From Lunularia cruciata (Eukaryota > Streptophyta > Marchantiopsida > Lunulariales > Lunulariaceae), in assembly GCA_948567375.1 (NCBI GenBank), contig OX419761.1, positions 37,326,501-37,390,500 of the forward strand: a stretch of 64,000 bases of DNA, written 5' to 3'. Positions 44,645-57,819 of this stretch are shown here, piece by piece. Position numbers and translations under genes: made by a program. A model generated the notes under the pieces. The model saw only the letters and a list, made by a program, of their open reading frames with translations. It did no database searches and had not been told where the DNA came from. Position 1 is the first letter of the stretch, and every line of letters starts with the position of its first letter.

Positions 44645-45362
44645 ATCTGATACTACATATATTTAGTTTATATTTAGTTTGGTGTTGTGAGTAGCTACAT
44701 AATATTATTTCTATGGAATATTATTAAACTTATAAATTAGCTAATGATTAGCTAGAGTTACTCATAGCCAAGATGGAGATGGTAATATCCTTGAAGATTT
44801 TGGAAGAGTAAACATAAGTAATTTGGATTTTAGTGTATTGATTTTTTCTTTTTCCTAATTATTTATCTTTGAGAAAAGACTTGAGAACTTTTAGGTCCAT
44901 AGGGTTCTTTTGACAGATTTATTTATAGTCTAAAGAGAACCCATGTGAATGAATTCTTGTCTTTGTTTTAAAATCAAGATAAGAATCCATGCTTATGGGG
45001 ATTTTCCTCCATAAGCATGGATATGTTCTCTTGAAAGAGTTCAAATATTCTCTTTGAATTTTTACTTTGAATAAATTTATACCTGCAAACTTTAGTACTA
45101 CAATAATGAGTAACTTTTGGGTGTAAGAATTCACACAAGTATATAAAAAGAGATGAAAAGGTATTCACTATCCTTTTATTTGCAACTATCTTTCTCTCAT
45201 TATATTCTCTAATGGTAATGTTTTGAGAGTCTTGGAGATACCTTGGAGTTCAAGCCTTAGGAGAGTGCCATGGAGTTTGGTTCCTTGGCTTCTTAGTCCA
45301 TCTTTTGCTACCTTAAAAGCAATCAAATTTTTATTTTCAATGAGAGACAAGCTAGCTTAAAT
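44645..45362 (+). repeat. T-family 5' LTR (start approximate)
   Basis: Aligns with the other T LTRs from about 44645, with AAGTATATAAAAAG as the TATA region near 45137 and the shared end TGAGAGACAAGC. It contains a perfect 14-bp inverted repeat, ATCCATGCTTATGG, at 44985-44998 and 45009-45022. It is more like the LTR at 58984 than like the three solo copies. Confidence 0.7.
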
Positions 45363-46152
45363 TATTGATTTTATTGCTAAGATCTCCATAGAAGGTGAGA
45401 GAATGTTGCACATATACTTCTATATTTAAAAGAAGACTATGAGAGCTATGGAGAGAACACTAGGGGAGGAGATAATTGACCTTATTTTAGTAAACCTATA
45501 TCCACTTTTATACCTTATAATCCATAATGTTATTTTTGAGGTGATATTTTACATCTTATAGATATGACATGTAGAGACTGTATGTATATGAAGTAGACAT
45601 ATAGTTTTTGGAGATAACGTTGATTTCAAGGAAAGTTCCAATTTTGAGATCTTGACTTGATATTTTCAAACATGATAGAGTATTTTATTCTCTAATTGAG
45701 CTATTGGAAACTACAATGAGAATTACTAACATAATGGGATAGGATGTTGAGAAGGTGGTAGGATAAATTGCATTGCAAACATGTATGTTCTTTGGAATTT
45801 TATACAAAAGTTCAAAATTTCCTCAAAATGGATAAAAATGCCTTAAAAATTCAGTGGAAATTCAGCATAAATAGGCTACTTATTGGCCTAAGGTTTTAAA
45901 GAGATCATTCATGTAGAGAAAGTTATGGCTTACTAATATCAACGAAGAAATTCTCAAACAAAAATTCAGAAGATTTGTGTTGAATAGAGAGGTGCTCATA
46001 CCAATAGCTTGATTAAGAGGACTAAAATTTTGCAAGGCAAGATACCCCAAGATTGTAATTATGTATGACTATTTCTTGAAGAATGATTGACATTGTGAGG
46101 AGTGGTTTATTTTTTTGATGTTGGGTTTGAAAATATGTGAAAGTTGAGGTTA

Positions 46153-46573
46153 TGTAACAATATGGAGTTTAGCGACGTAGTTAGTAAGGCTAACAAAGTA
46201 GAGAATAAGCCAAATTAGCCTAGAATATTCTAGAAGCATCTAGAAAGCTTCTTGGGAAGCTTCCCAACTAGTTAACTTGCACCCCAAGCAGGTAGCTTCT
46301 AGAAGGAAGCTTTTAGAAACTTCTAACTACCTTAGCTTGCACGCCAAGTAGGCGGCTTCTAGAAGAAAACTTCTTGAGAAGCTTCTTAGTTACCTTGGCT
46401 TGCACTCTAAGAAAATGGCCCAAGGAAGTTTCTTGAGAAGCTTATCAAGGGCTTTGTATGCTACATATACCAAAGCCAAAGTTCATGCTAGGCATTTTGA
46501 GTTTTCCCTCATTCAAGCGTCCCAATGTGAACTTCTATTCACCTATTTCTCTCCTCGGTCTTGGTCTTCAACA
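46153..46573 (+). repeat. CHR1 5' LTR (decayed copy)
   Basis: TGTAACAATATGG to TCTTCAACA. Several GAA/TTC heat-shock-like units remain, for example near 46244, 46297 and 46375. Confidence 0.92.
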
Positions 46574-46574
46574 T

Positions 46575-46586
46575 TGGTATCAGAGC
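46575..46586 (+). other. CHR1 primer-binding site
   Basis: TGGTATCAGAGC, exact complement of the initiator tRNA-Met 3' end, one base after the LTR. Confidence 0.93.
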
Positions 46587-46843
46587 AAGAATGGGACGGA
46601 TGGAATTTATGGACCACCAAATCCACTTCCGCCAAACCATTGGGATTTTCATGTCCAGATATTACCCAAGCATTGTTTCCACAATTCATCACATCGTGCT
46701 TTGGGCAGGATTTTCTGCATATGATCACCGTGTTTGAAGAACCCTTGATACTTCCGGTTGTAACTTATGGAGAATGGTGAATGTGCTGTATCTATGTGTT
46801 AATCAATTAGATAAATTGAGGGTAGTAGAATAGAGTTGTAGCT

Positions 46844-47752
46844 ATGGCGGCAATACTAGACATTATCCTTGCAATGCAACAATAAATTGAGCATCTTACT
46901 TGATTGTTGGATGAACAAGACCAACAATGACAAAAACATATAGAGAGAGCACCGGTTTGAGATGGAGATGATTGCATTCAATTTCTGAAACCCAAAGTGT
47001 TTGAAGGCAAGAATCTTTTGGGCATGGTGGAGAATTTTGTGTTTGATTGCGAATGTTACTTTGAAGCCACCAATCTTCAAGACAAGTAGAAACAAATTCT
47101 CTTGGCTTGTAGCCATTTGGATGGTGTGGCCAAAACTTTGGTGGCGATTCCAAGTGTAACAAGCTGAATGACATATTGTTGTACCAATTTTGACATGTGC
47201 AGAATTCAAGGATGCAATACTTGGTCAATTTCAAACTATAAATGCCACCCGAGCTGCACGTGATAAATTGACAGAGTTGAAGCAGATTGGCTTAGTAAGG
47301 AGCTACATCACACAATTTCAGAACATTATCATGCAAATTCCTGATATCCAAGAAGGTGAAGTTCTGGATCAATTTGTGCGAGGATTGAAGTCATCAATCA
47401 AATTGGAGGTGACCATGCGGGAGCCACAAAATGTAGAAGAAGCCATGCAATTGGTTGAGCATTTTGATTCCTTGGTTGCCACTACTTGGTCTCGACCTTG
47501 ACCTACATAAAGCCTACTTGTACACTACGCATGAGTGGAAAAACCGGTACCAATGGAGATTGATGCTATCCAACGGAGACCACTTGGTACAGCGGATAGA
47601 GAAATATTGCGACAAAATAGAGGTTGCTTTAATTGTTGCCAAGTTGGACATTGCATTGCTAAATGTCCACTTAGGAATGGGTGACCTCGACAAGTTGCCC
47701 AGATGGAGTTTGTGGAACGGAATGATCAGGGAAACAAAGAATCCCAATAGGA
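46844..47752 (+). pseudogene. gag: gag (decayed CHR1 copy)
   Basis: Starts at ATG 46844 (ATGGCGGCAATAC, as in the young copy). Early stops and at least one frameshift precede a clean stretch at 47190-47501 covering the second half of the Gag domain. The zinc knuckle CFNCCQVGHCIAKC lies at 47625-47666. The terminal TAG at 47748-47750 is in the same place as in the young copy, which supports it as the true gag stop. Codons CAA (about 47230) and CGG (about 47575) stand where the young copy has stops. Confidence 0.88.
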
Positions 47753-47774
47753 GATTTTGAGCCTCCTATTAGGA
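47729..47774 (+). promoter_or_regulatory. -1 frameshift signal, second copy
   Basis: GGGAAAC at 47729-47735, in phase as G GGA AAC. The spacer AAAGAA is followed by a stem TCCCAATAGG (47742-47751) with CCTATTAGGA (47765-47774) and a 13-nt loop. The stem has one C-A mismatch, and one pair that is G-C in the young copy is A-T here. All distances are the same as in the young copy. Confidence 0.72.
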
Positions 47775-50700
47775 GCTTGATTAGTTCTAATGGGATTGAA
47801 GGCTCAACTTATGCAAGTTTGCTTCACTTGCAAGGTATAATATCTAATTGGGGTTGTAGGATTTTGGTTGATTCTAGAAGTTCAAAGAATTGCATGTTTA
47901 TGCAAGTAGCAAAGGAAGTGGGTATTCTTATCAAGCCAATGATTGGAAGTAGATTGATGATGGCGGATGGTAGACAGGGTTCTGCATGCCATACCTCACA
48001 TCCTGTTACCTTCAAGATTGGGAAGGAGTATTTGGAGTGTATGAGATTTTTAGTGGCACCTCTACACTATGATATCATTTTGGGTCTACCTTTGCTTGAA
48101 TGTCATAAGGTTCAATTCGATTGGACGTGACGACAAATTCAAGTACAACACCAAGGTAGGAATTTTTGACTAGGTTGTTTGGCACCTTTGAGTAAGACAT
48201 CTAAGAATAGTCAGTCCCAAGATGGGAAGTTTGTTGAGAAGGTAGCCATAGAGCGACCCTTGAAGGGAGATGACTCCCAAGTTGGGAAGTTTGCCAAGAA
48301 GGCAACCATGGAGCAAGCTTGGAAGAGAGATGAGTCTCTGGAAGGGAAGTGGGTTAGTAAAGCAGCCATAGAGCAAGCTTTGGAGGAAGACAAGTCTGTA
48401 TTTGCAGTGCGGATCAAGCCAATTGCACAAGAAAAATCTAAGGCCAAGAGCCTCATCAAGCAATGGTTGATCAAATAGTTTAGGAGTTTGCGGACGTGTT
48501 TTCGGATGATCTGCCAAAGGGATTACCCTCCGATTGAGGTATGCCCTTCAAGATCAAGTTATTGCCAAGGAGTACTCCAATGAGTAGACCAATCTATTGG
48601 CTCTCACCAAAGGAGTTGGAGGAGTTGCGAACAACACTTACAAAGTTGTTGGAGAAGGACTTCATACGACATAATGCCTCTCCTTGGGGAGCACCAGTAC
48701 TATTTGTTCCAAATAAGGATGGAGGACTTTGTTTTTGTATTGATTGGCTGTGGGCTCAATAAGCAAACCATGAAGAATTCATATCCCTTGCCTCGGATTG
48801 ATGACTTGCTTGATCAACTAAGTGGAGCATGCTACTTTTCCAAGTTGGATCTTTGCAACGGCTATTGGCAAGTTCCTATTGATAGAGAGGATGTGCAAAA
48901 GACTACCTTTTGCACAAGGTGTAGGCATTTTGAGTAGAGAGTTCTACCTTTTGGACTCACTAATGCTCCAACGATCTTCATGGATCAGATGCATCAGGTG
49001 TTGGATGGACTATTGGATTGGTTTGTGGTGGTGTTCTTGGATGATATCTTAATCTATAGTAAGATAGAGGCAGAACACGTGAATCATGTGTGACAAGTCT
49101 TAAGGCGACTATGACAATGGAAATTTGACTGCAAGAAGTTGAAGTGTGCCTTTTGGTAGAAGGAGGTTACCTTCTTGGGTCATAAGATCTCATCAGAGGG
49201 GATCAAGATGGAAGAAGAGAAAATCAAGGCCATAACTAATTGGCCTACCCTGAAGGATGCTATAGAAGTATGCGCATTCAATGGATTGGCTAGTTTTTAC
49301 CAACAATTCATCCATTATTATGCTCATGTGGCTGCACCATTGACTTAGGAAAGAACTTGAGCTTCCAATGGAACACCAAGCATGAAGAAGCATTCTAGAG
49401 TTAACATATATGGTGTCTTCAAGACCAATTCTTCAACCATATGATCCTCAACTACCTTGTGTGGTTGATTTTGATGCTTCTAACTTTGCAATTGGAGTTG
49501 TGTTGCAACAAGAATTCCTAGATGGACTACATCCCATTGCCTTTGTGTCTTGCCGACTAAATACAGCTGAAAGAAATTACTCTACTCAAGATCAAGAACA
49601 ACTTGCAATGGTATATGCCACCAAGGTATGTAGGCATTATCTCTTGGGGAAACAAGTGATCATGCAAATTGATCACAAGCCATTGTTGCAGACCTTACAC
49701 TTTGAACCTTACACTTCAAACACATGAAGAGTCAACATCATTGATGAGAAGAGCAACTCCAATTTTTTGACATCAAATTTGAGTACAAACTAGGTTGGTT
49801 CCATGTCATCCCTTATGCTCTATCACGATGGCCTGATTTGAAGTCTCTTCCTCTCATCACGGCAGCAATTACAATGATGTCAATTGACCCCAAGGTCCAT
49901 AACAAGTTTTGGTCAGCTCTACAGCAAGATCCCTTCTTCCAAATGGTACATGGTTGTCTGACAGTTGGTGATAAGGAGTACAACACCTTCTCCTTCAAGG
50001 AAGACCTTCTATTCCATACGGACCAGATCTATGTTCTAGCCAAAGGTGATCTCTGACTTGTGTGCCTTCAAGAAGCCCATGATCTACCAATAGCTGGTCA
50101 TATGGGGGTAGACAAGACCTTGGGTACTCTTCAACGCCAATGGTAGTGGCCCAACATGACACAAGATGTTTGGGAGTTTGTTTGATCATGTGAGAGTTGT
50201 CAACACAACAAGGCCAGTAACCAAAAGTCAAGTGGACTCCTTCAGCCACTTCCCATTCCAACTACTCATTGAGAACATGTGAGTTTAGATCTCATCACCT
50301 CCTTGCCCAAGACACAACAAGGTCACACAACAATTGTGGTGTTTGTGGATAAGCTTAGTAAGCAAATCCATTTGGCACCAATGGTTGATACTGTAGATGC
50401 TCCAACCTTGGTGCAACTCTACTTTGATAATGTATTCAAACATCATGGGATGCCATGTGTACTCATCTCCGACCGTGATCCTTGCTTCACTGGAAAGTTT
50501 TGGCAAGCCCTCTTCCAAATACTTGGCACCAAACTTGCTTTGTCCACAGCCTATCATCTTCAAACTGATGGACAAACTGAACATGCAAATCGCACCTTGG
50601 AAGATATACTTTGTACCTTTGTCACATTCACCATACCAATTGGGATGAATGTCTTGCAGTTGTGGAGTTTGCATACAACAATTCTCAATAGGCAAGCACT

Positions 50701-51358
50701 GGATTCTCTCCTTTCTTTCTCAATTTTGGCCAAGATCCACTTTTCCTAGATTCTCTTCTTACTCCTCCCCATCTCAGGTCCCTCATACTTCAACCTTCTT
50801 GACCACCATATCCAAATCTCTCCAACAAGCCAAATCTCACCTCCTTGTTGCTCAGAATCATCAAAAACAATATACAAACCACCATCATCATGATCTCACC
50901 TTTGAAGTTGGTGATAAAGTTATGCTATCCTCTAGTAATCTACCCCTTCTACTTGATACTTAAGTTTGTGAACTTGCCCCTAATTGGATAGGACCTTTTG
51001 ATGTCACCCAAATTGTCTCTCTTGTTGCTTATCAACTTGCTCTGCCTTCTCATATGCGCATCCATCCTATCTTTCATATTTCCAAGTTGAAACCCTTTGT
51101 TCCTAACCCCTTTTCTTTTTCCTCTTGAGTCCAACCTCTTCCTCCTCCTATCCCTATCAATGATCATGAGGAGTATGAGTTGTATCCTTGCGCATCGCCA
51201 CATCCAATGAGTACGCCGACCACATATGGAGTACAAGGTCCTTTGGAAAGGGTATCCTCTCCATGATGCCACATGGGAACCTCTTTTTCACCTCCAGAAT
51301 GCACAAACTACCATCCAAGAGTTTGAAGCTTCAATGACGACGAGGATGTCACCAACTA

Positions 51359-51372
51359 GCAGTGGTGGAATA
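51359..51372 (+). other. CHR1 polypurine tract (decayed copy)
   Basis: GCAGTGGTGGAATA directly before the 3' LTR, corresponding to the G-rich tract at 14285 in the young copy. Confidence 0.65.
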
Positions 51373-51772
51373 TGTAACAATATGGAGTTCAGCAACCTAG
51401 TTAGTAAGGCTAACAAAGTAGAGAATAAGCCAAATTAGCCTAGAATATTGTAGAAGCATCTAAGAAGCTTCCCAACTAGTTAACTTGTGCCCCAAGTAGG
51501 TAGCTTCTAGAAGTTTCTAACTAGCTTAGCTTGCACGCCAAGTAGGCGGCTTCTAGAAGGAAGCTTCTTAAGAAACTTCTTAGTTAACTTGGCTTGCACT
51601 CTAATAAAATGGCTTGAGAAAGCTTCTTGAGAAGCTTCTCAAGGGCTTTGTAGATACCAAAGCCAATACCAAAGCCACAGCTCATGCTAGGCATTCAAAG
51701 TTTTCCCTCATTCAAGCATCCCAATGCGAGCTTCCATTCTCCTATTTCTCTCCTCGGTCTTGGTCTTTTAAA
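51373..51772 (+). repeat. CHR1 3' LTR (decayed copy)
   Basis: 400 bp, starting TGTAACAATATGG and ending TCTTTTAAA where other copies have TTTTACA. It has lost about 20 bp in the palindromic subrepeats relative to the 5' LTR. GGTTA follows. Confidence 0.92.
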
Positions 51773-51777
51773 GGTTA

Positions 51778-54700
51778 TGTTTGGTTCTCCAAGGGATTGA
51801 GAGCAACAAGGTGGTTGATTTGAAGAAAAGAGAGTTTAGAGTAGAATTTTTATTTTATTTTATAGTACTCAAAGACTTTCCCTTTTAGAGGAAAAACTTA
51901 TTCCAAGTACTTTCATGTTGAGGGAAGGAACATAAGGTCAATTCATGTCCATTGGGCTTCTAGTTCAAGAGATTAAGTGAAAGAAATGTTTACTTGACTT
52001 GAGATTGCATTTGGACCTTCTTCACCTAGATTAGGAGGAAGGAGATCTAGAATTACGAAGATGTGCAAGGTTTTTGGAGTGGAGAATCTTACAATGTGCC
52101 ATGAGTGTAGTTTTGTAGTTTTAATAGAAATTTTGGAAACCATTGTAGGAAATCCTAGAAAGAATCTTAGTACCAACATAGCAATACTTCCTTCACCTAA
52201 TAATTCTCAGATTAGTGATAGAAATAGTACTATCTTGATAGATACAATATGTGTGAAGATTGGTTGATATGTACTATAGGACTTAGTCATATGGTGGAAA
52301 CCTTGGAGCAATTTGAACCTTTTGTATTGCCTTTGGTTGAAAACTCTTGAGTATAGTTTGTCATTTTTATATTCTATAAGTAATGAAAATGAGGGCAATA
52401 GAAAAATAGTAGAGAGAAGAAAGGAAATGAAAGGTTAAGGTGAAAAAACTTTAATTTTTCTTTGGAAAAAAGAGAGAAGATATGGAGGCCTTTTGAGAGA
52501 CTTCAAATGGGTATGCATAAGAAAAACTGAGAGGAGAAAGATCTAGTATGCATCATTACAATCCAGTTTCTTTGAGATGTAGTTCTTACATAACATGAGT
52601 TACAATAGAAGAAACAAGGGAGGAGAGATGACCAAGAAGAATCTTAAGAGAGTTTGAATACCACACTTATTGGGAATTTTCTCCTTGATAAAAGTTAGGA
52701 GCGGATTATGAGTGGGATTACTTGCCTTAAGCAAGGAGTAGGAGAGAAGCAAGAGTATACATAAAAGAGTGGAGAACTAGAGCTATATGTACTAGTATAA
52801 AATTTAAGGTGCATATGTTAGCTACTATTTAGTTAATGGATACACAATAGGACCTCTTGGTAGAATTAATGAGATTATAAGAGTGTGACCACCCATTAAG
52901 ATAATATCATATTAGAGTATACCTTTTATGGATTTTATAATAGAGTTGGACCTTCATCTTGGATATTGTGTAGTGAAATTGACATAGTGTAAAGACAATC
53001 TAAAAATCTTATTGGCTTGACTAACTTAGGTGATCTTTAGTGATGGATGTTTGTCAAGTTAGGTGGAGCTGAATTGACCTTAAAATATATTGTAAGTATT
53101 GATTGGGAAAAAATTCTAGGTTCATAGAGAATATTCTTGGAGCTTCTACAAAGTAGGCATAGAAGGCCAAAAATCTAGCAGCTAGCAGCCAAATGTGAAG
53201 GCCCATTGACCTAAAATTCTTTACCTAAGGGGATTTAGTTAAGGTAGAGATCTTACCATGTTACTAAGGTACTTATTATGGTAATTTTAGATAGTATATA
53301 CCAAGAGGCATAAGAGTGGAATGAATTCCACTCCTCAATGAGCTTGGAGCATAAAATGAGTAAGAGGAATGAGACTTTGTGAATAATCTGTTTATTTGTT
53401 AAGTAACGAGTATTTGAAAGTGATATTCTTACGAAATTGAACTTAGAAGAACCTATAAATCTAAAGGACACTTTTTGAGTGTGAGAGAAGGATCATCTAT
53501 AATGATATTGGTGAAGTCTTCCTTACAGGCCATTTTGGAGGAGCTTTGGCATAAGAGAGTGAATCAGTGATAGAGTGAGAGAAAGAGAGATTTCATTAGG
53601 ATTTTTCATCATTAATGGTGCTTGATATCAACTTGTTCTTCCTTCTAGTGCATGATGCACATATAACTTATCACTAGGAGTATCATTTGAGTGAGATATA
53701 AGCTTGGCATAATTTTAGTATTTTACACAAGAATGATAAGAGAGGTCATAGAGATTATGATATCTATCTATATAGAGGATACCATCCAACAATGAAGTTG
53801 TGGAGGTAGAAACTCCATTCAAAGGAATTACACAATGCTAACTATCATGGAGAAAGGAGCAATGTAGGAGCAAGTAGAAATAATGAAAGAGGTGGTACAT
53901 ATGCCTCCTTTGAAAAATAAAGGTAAGAGGATAAGTTCCTTAATAATTTGTTGAGAGCAAGTTTGAGAAGGATAAGTGCTCAAATCCCAAAGGTGTAAAC
54001 TTGGAGCTTTTGGCATAAGAGAAGAAGATAGCTCATTTTGTAGGAGATGCAAATTCATCTCAAGGATTCATACCTTAGAAGGATACATCTATGCCCACTA
54101 AGCGTACTTTCACCACCAACTCAACAACATCAACCACAAAGACTCCATGGAAAAGGCTTGTAATGAATAATTTCTTGATCTCGCTACAACAATAAGACTA
54201 AAATGTGTTGGAAGATATCAATAATCATAAGGCCAATATCATAATATGTAGATTGTTTTGAATCTTAAATTGATTAAAGGACTCAAAGGTGGTTTGAGTT
54301 CAATAAGAATAATGGAAAGAAGAAAGCAAAGGAGAAGAATTTAGTCTCATAGAGGATAATGGATATGAAACTAGCATCATTGGAAGTTTGTGAATATGCC
54401 TCTAACATTGATGTGGGATGAAATGTTCATAATATCAAGGATAAACTTATTGATAGAGGATTGGCAATGAATGCTATATTAGAAAGATTGATGAGGAAGT
54501 TGAGTATGATACCTTCTAGACTTTCAGCATTTATGGGAGTCTGAGCAAAGGGTGATGGACATAGTGGTAGTTTAGGTTATAGGAGCTCAATTTCTTTCAA
54601 CTTTCCAAGTTATGTAGAAATTAAGCTATTATTACTGCTTGAGAAGCCTAGTTGAGAGTAGCTATTATAATAAATCAATGGTTCAAAGTGCACTTGAGAC

Positions 54701-55140
54701 TTGGGCTATGAAACCCTTGAGTTATAGTTCTTATTGCTAATACCAAAACCACTTCACATTCAAATATACCATCTCTTAATTAAAAGGAATAAAATTTAGA
54801 AGAAGGAGCTTCAAATATGGACACAAGTATGGAAGACCTCTTTGGACGGAGATGAATCTTCATTTAATTTGAATGTACATACATTGTGTGCTTCATTGAT
54901 TTAGTGCCTAAGTTGGAGTTTGTGAATGATCAATAAATCACCATGACACCAAAGAGAGAGATGAGATTATATTATGATCCAAATTTTATAAAGGAGGAGA
55001 AGATATGATTAAAAAATTCTCTACAAGTACATCTATCTATTTGCTTTTAATTATAAAGATCTCAAGAAGATGACCTTTGAGGAGCATTGAATATAGGTGT
55101 AGTGACATGCAAGACCAAAAATTGCATCAATCCACAACAA
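51778..55140 (+). other. Internal region of the T-type gypsy element, gag side
   Basis: Sequence between the CHR1 insertion and the RT remnant. By position it should hold gag and protease of the T-type element, but the frames are too broken for me to identify either. Open pieces are under 80 codons. Confidence 0.4.
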
Positions 55141-55290
55141 CTATGATTGTAAACAAGGAGATTGATAAGCTCAACGAGACCAAGTTCATCCTTGAGCTGT
55201 AAAAAAATGTGAGAGTCTCCAATTGTGATTGTTAAGAGGAAGAACAAAAAATTTTATGTATGTATGGATCACACTAAGCTTACCTTATTA
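55141..55290 (+). pseudogene. RT remnant of the T-type gypsy element
   Basis: Across frames the sequence gives a KEIDKLNETKFI helix, then IVKRKNKKFYVCMDHTKL, which corresponds to the gypsy RT region ending in the VCVDYRxLN motif. The downstream palm with its Asp pair is not recoverable by eye. A short remnant only. Confidence 0.65.
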
Positions 55291-57027
55291 CCAAGAAGAA
55301 GTAACAATATTTGCTGCTCAATGATGAGATCTTGGGTGAGGTTTTAGGTCATGAGAGTACATGTTTGTGATGAATAAAGTGGTTATAAATAAATCAAGAG
55401 TACACCATAACATCAACAACTCTATATATTTACTGCACCTTGATGTACTTATGGTTTCAAGTTCATTTTTGTTTTAGGTTTGTACTTCTCTAACCACATT
55501 TCATAGTTAACAAAGAGTGTATTTGAACTTTTGATTAAGAAATTTGTACAAGATTTCATTAGTGACTTTTTTTGTCTATGGTAAAGAAAGAGAATTTTGA
55601 GCACTTAATCACATTCTTAAAATTCTTAAATGCATTATTCAACTTGGAGAAGTGCATATTTGAGTATGAAGACCTTCAAATTTTGGGCATATCATTTCCA
55701 AGGATGGAATAGTAGAGGATATTAAAAGATGAAAGAATTTTATAACTCCTATCCACTATTAGCTTGACCAATTCTTGAAAATATTTAAGTACTACATGAT
55801 ATTCATTTTTTTCACTATCTATAATGTTCCAAGGACAAGAAAACCCCAAGAGAAACACAAAGAAAAAACTCAAGAAAACCATAGGGTTTCATTCCTTAAC
55901 ACTCCAATGCCCCAAAGGAGCACCTTGTTTTTATTGTATAGCAAAGAGAATCCCTTCGAAAGGAGCTACACCCTTGGATTAAATACATAGTTCGTGACAT
56001 GTGAATGAGCTCCAACCTTAGATCAGCTACATGGATTGGTGACATTTTGATCATTGTCTTATTTGGTTGGTAAAACAAGTTAGACCAAAGGGAATATTTG
56101 GGGAATCTTTGTGTATGAAGCTAAAAATAGCATGAGTTAAGTACAAATGGAAAGATCTTGATGAGACAAACAAGAGGAAGGGAGGATATAGCAACATGTA
56201 TTCCCTTACATGGGAGAAAACTATTTTTCAAGGACTAATTCTTTCATTAGACCTCCAAAATTTTCTCTGAATTTTTTAGTATGTTTTGTGCCTTTGGCCT
56301 ATTAGTGGAAGAACTCTTTTTCTGTCAGCTTTGTCTGTAATGTACTTAGACCATCATATATAACATCCCTAAGAGTATTCCCAAGCCAATTTCCACCTTT
56401 AGATAATCTGTCTAGCAAATGGTAATTCAATATCCAACAAATGCTAAGCAATGACCATTAACATGAAGAAGAGTGTACAGTAGATGATGATCTTGGAAGA
56501 TAATGAGGCACTCGAAGCCTTTAAAGAGCTCAAGAAATTCTTTTTTTTTTATACCAATGTTTACAAAACTTGGTTGCATTAAGTCTTTTATCATTTATAT
56601 TCATGCTTCTAATGTGAATTCCTTGTTAATGAGATAGAAAAGATAGAAATGTTAATCAATAGCTTATGAAAATAGGAATTTTTTTGTAAAAATAAAGTAT
56701 TTGGTGATAGAAAGGAAGGATTTGTAATGATTTATGATCTTAATAGGTTTTGACATGACTTGATTAGAATAAAGACCCACTATTGCATAGATCAAAGGCA
56801 TTGAAATACATTTTTAATAAGACCAATACAAACAAGAAGCTAGCTAGGAGGATGATATTTGTTATCCATGTGTGAGTATAACATTGAAGAAGTCCAAGGA
56901 TGAAAAGTGAAAATGTTATCTAAGCCTATGATCAAAATGAAGTTGAGCTAATAGATGATTCTTACTTAGATGAGGAAATTATGACCATTTTGGTCATTAA
57001 AGTGGTTCCCATGGATACAAGGATATT

Positions 57028-57750
57028 TTGTACTTTGTTATAAGAGGTAAGTATTTAGATGAGATGCATGCTAAAGGAAGGAAGCTTATTGGAGCAAGAT
57101 CTAAACTTTACACAATGGTGGAAGATATTCTTTTTCACCATGGATCAGATTGTCTTCTTCAAAGAGCATCAAGTAGAGAGAAGTCTATCCTACTCATAAA
57201 AGAGTTTCATGGAGTTCACTATGCAAGAATTGTGTATGCTTTCAGTATTTTAGATGCTAGGAATTAGTGAAAGTGTATCTTCAAAGAGTTTTTCATTATT
57301 ATAAAACTCATGATGTTTGGCAAGCTTTTACTACAAGATTATCTCTATTTTGCCTCTTAGATCAATTTCATTACTAGGGAAATTTGAGAAGTAGAATTGA
57401 CTTTCTAGATCCTCTCAATAAAAATTCAAGAAATAGTTGATAAAAAATTGGTAGTGATTGATAACCTTAGCAAGTGGTGTAAAGACTAGATCATTGAGAG
57501 AAAAGAAAGACGATGAAGTTGGCAAATTTCTTTTATGAATATATTATGACTAAATAAAGTTGCCCATTGGAGTTGGTTCTTGATTTTGCAAAAGAGTTCA
57601 TAAAGGATATCAATACAACTATAATTCAACATTTCTCTACCCTACTAGACTGCAAACATCTTATAAGCCAAATTAAAATGGCTTGGAGGGAATACCAATC
57701 AAACCTTGTGTATGAATTTGGCCAAAGATTCAAAACTAGAGGTGATTAAC
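57028..57750 (+). pseudogene. Integrase remnant of the T-type gypsy element
   Basis: Frame 57028-57267 matches the gypsy integrase N-terminal region (KLYTMVEDILFHHGSDCLLQ, then LLIKEFHGVHYA, the H-x-x-H zinc area). Broken frames at 57290-57420 carry CQAF and IDFLDPL, the second zinc half and first catalytic Asp area. Frame 57567-57749 has CPLELVLDFAKEFI, the second Asp area. The sequence ends near 57750, before the Glu region is clear. The style is that of the Athila/Tat branch. Inactive. Confidence 0.75.
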
Positions 57751-57819
57751 CATCATTAGAATAAGAAATTCAAGCAATATATGGGAGTACAAGATAACCA
57801 TGAAAAAATCTATCATATC

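Larger units (their letters stand above)
47726..51438 (+). pseudogene. pol: pol (decayed CHR1 copy)
   Basis: All domains of the young copy are present: protease with VDSRSS where VDSGSS is expected (near 47870), three 60-bp linker repeats at 48215-48394, RT with the LDDILIYS motif near 49040, RNase H with VDFDAS near 49468, integrase and a chromodomain near 51170-51340. The second integrase Asp is intact here (GAC at 50471-50473). Many stops and several frameshifts, including one inside RT near 48750, make it inactive. Many differences from the young copy are C-to-T or G-to-A. Confidence 0.9.
46153..51772 (+). mobile_element. CHR1 chromovirus, decayed full-length copy (5620 bp)
   Basis: LTRs at 46153-46573 (421 bp) and 51373-51772 (400 bp), flanked by a perfect GGTTA duplication (46148-46152 and 51773-51777). 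It has the same gene order as the copy at 9079, with which it aligns from end to end. The LTRs differ at dozens of sites plus indels, so this insertion is much older than the copy at 9079. It lies inside the T-type gypsy element. Confidence 0.93.
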
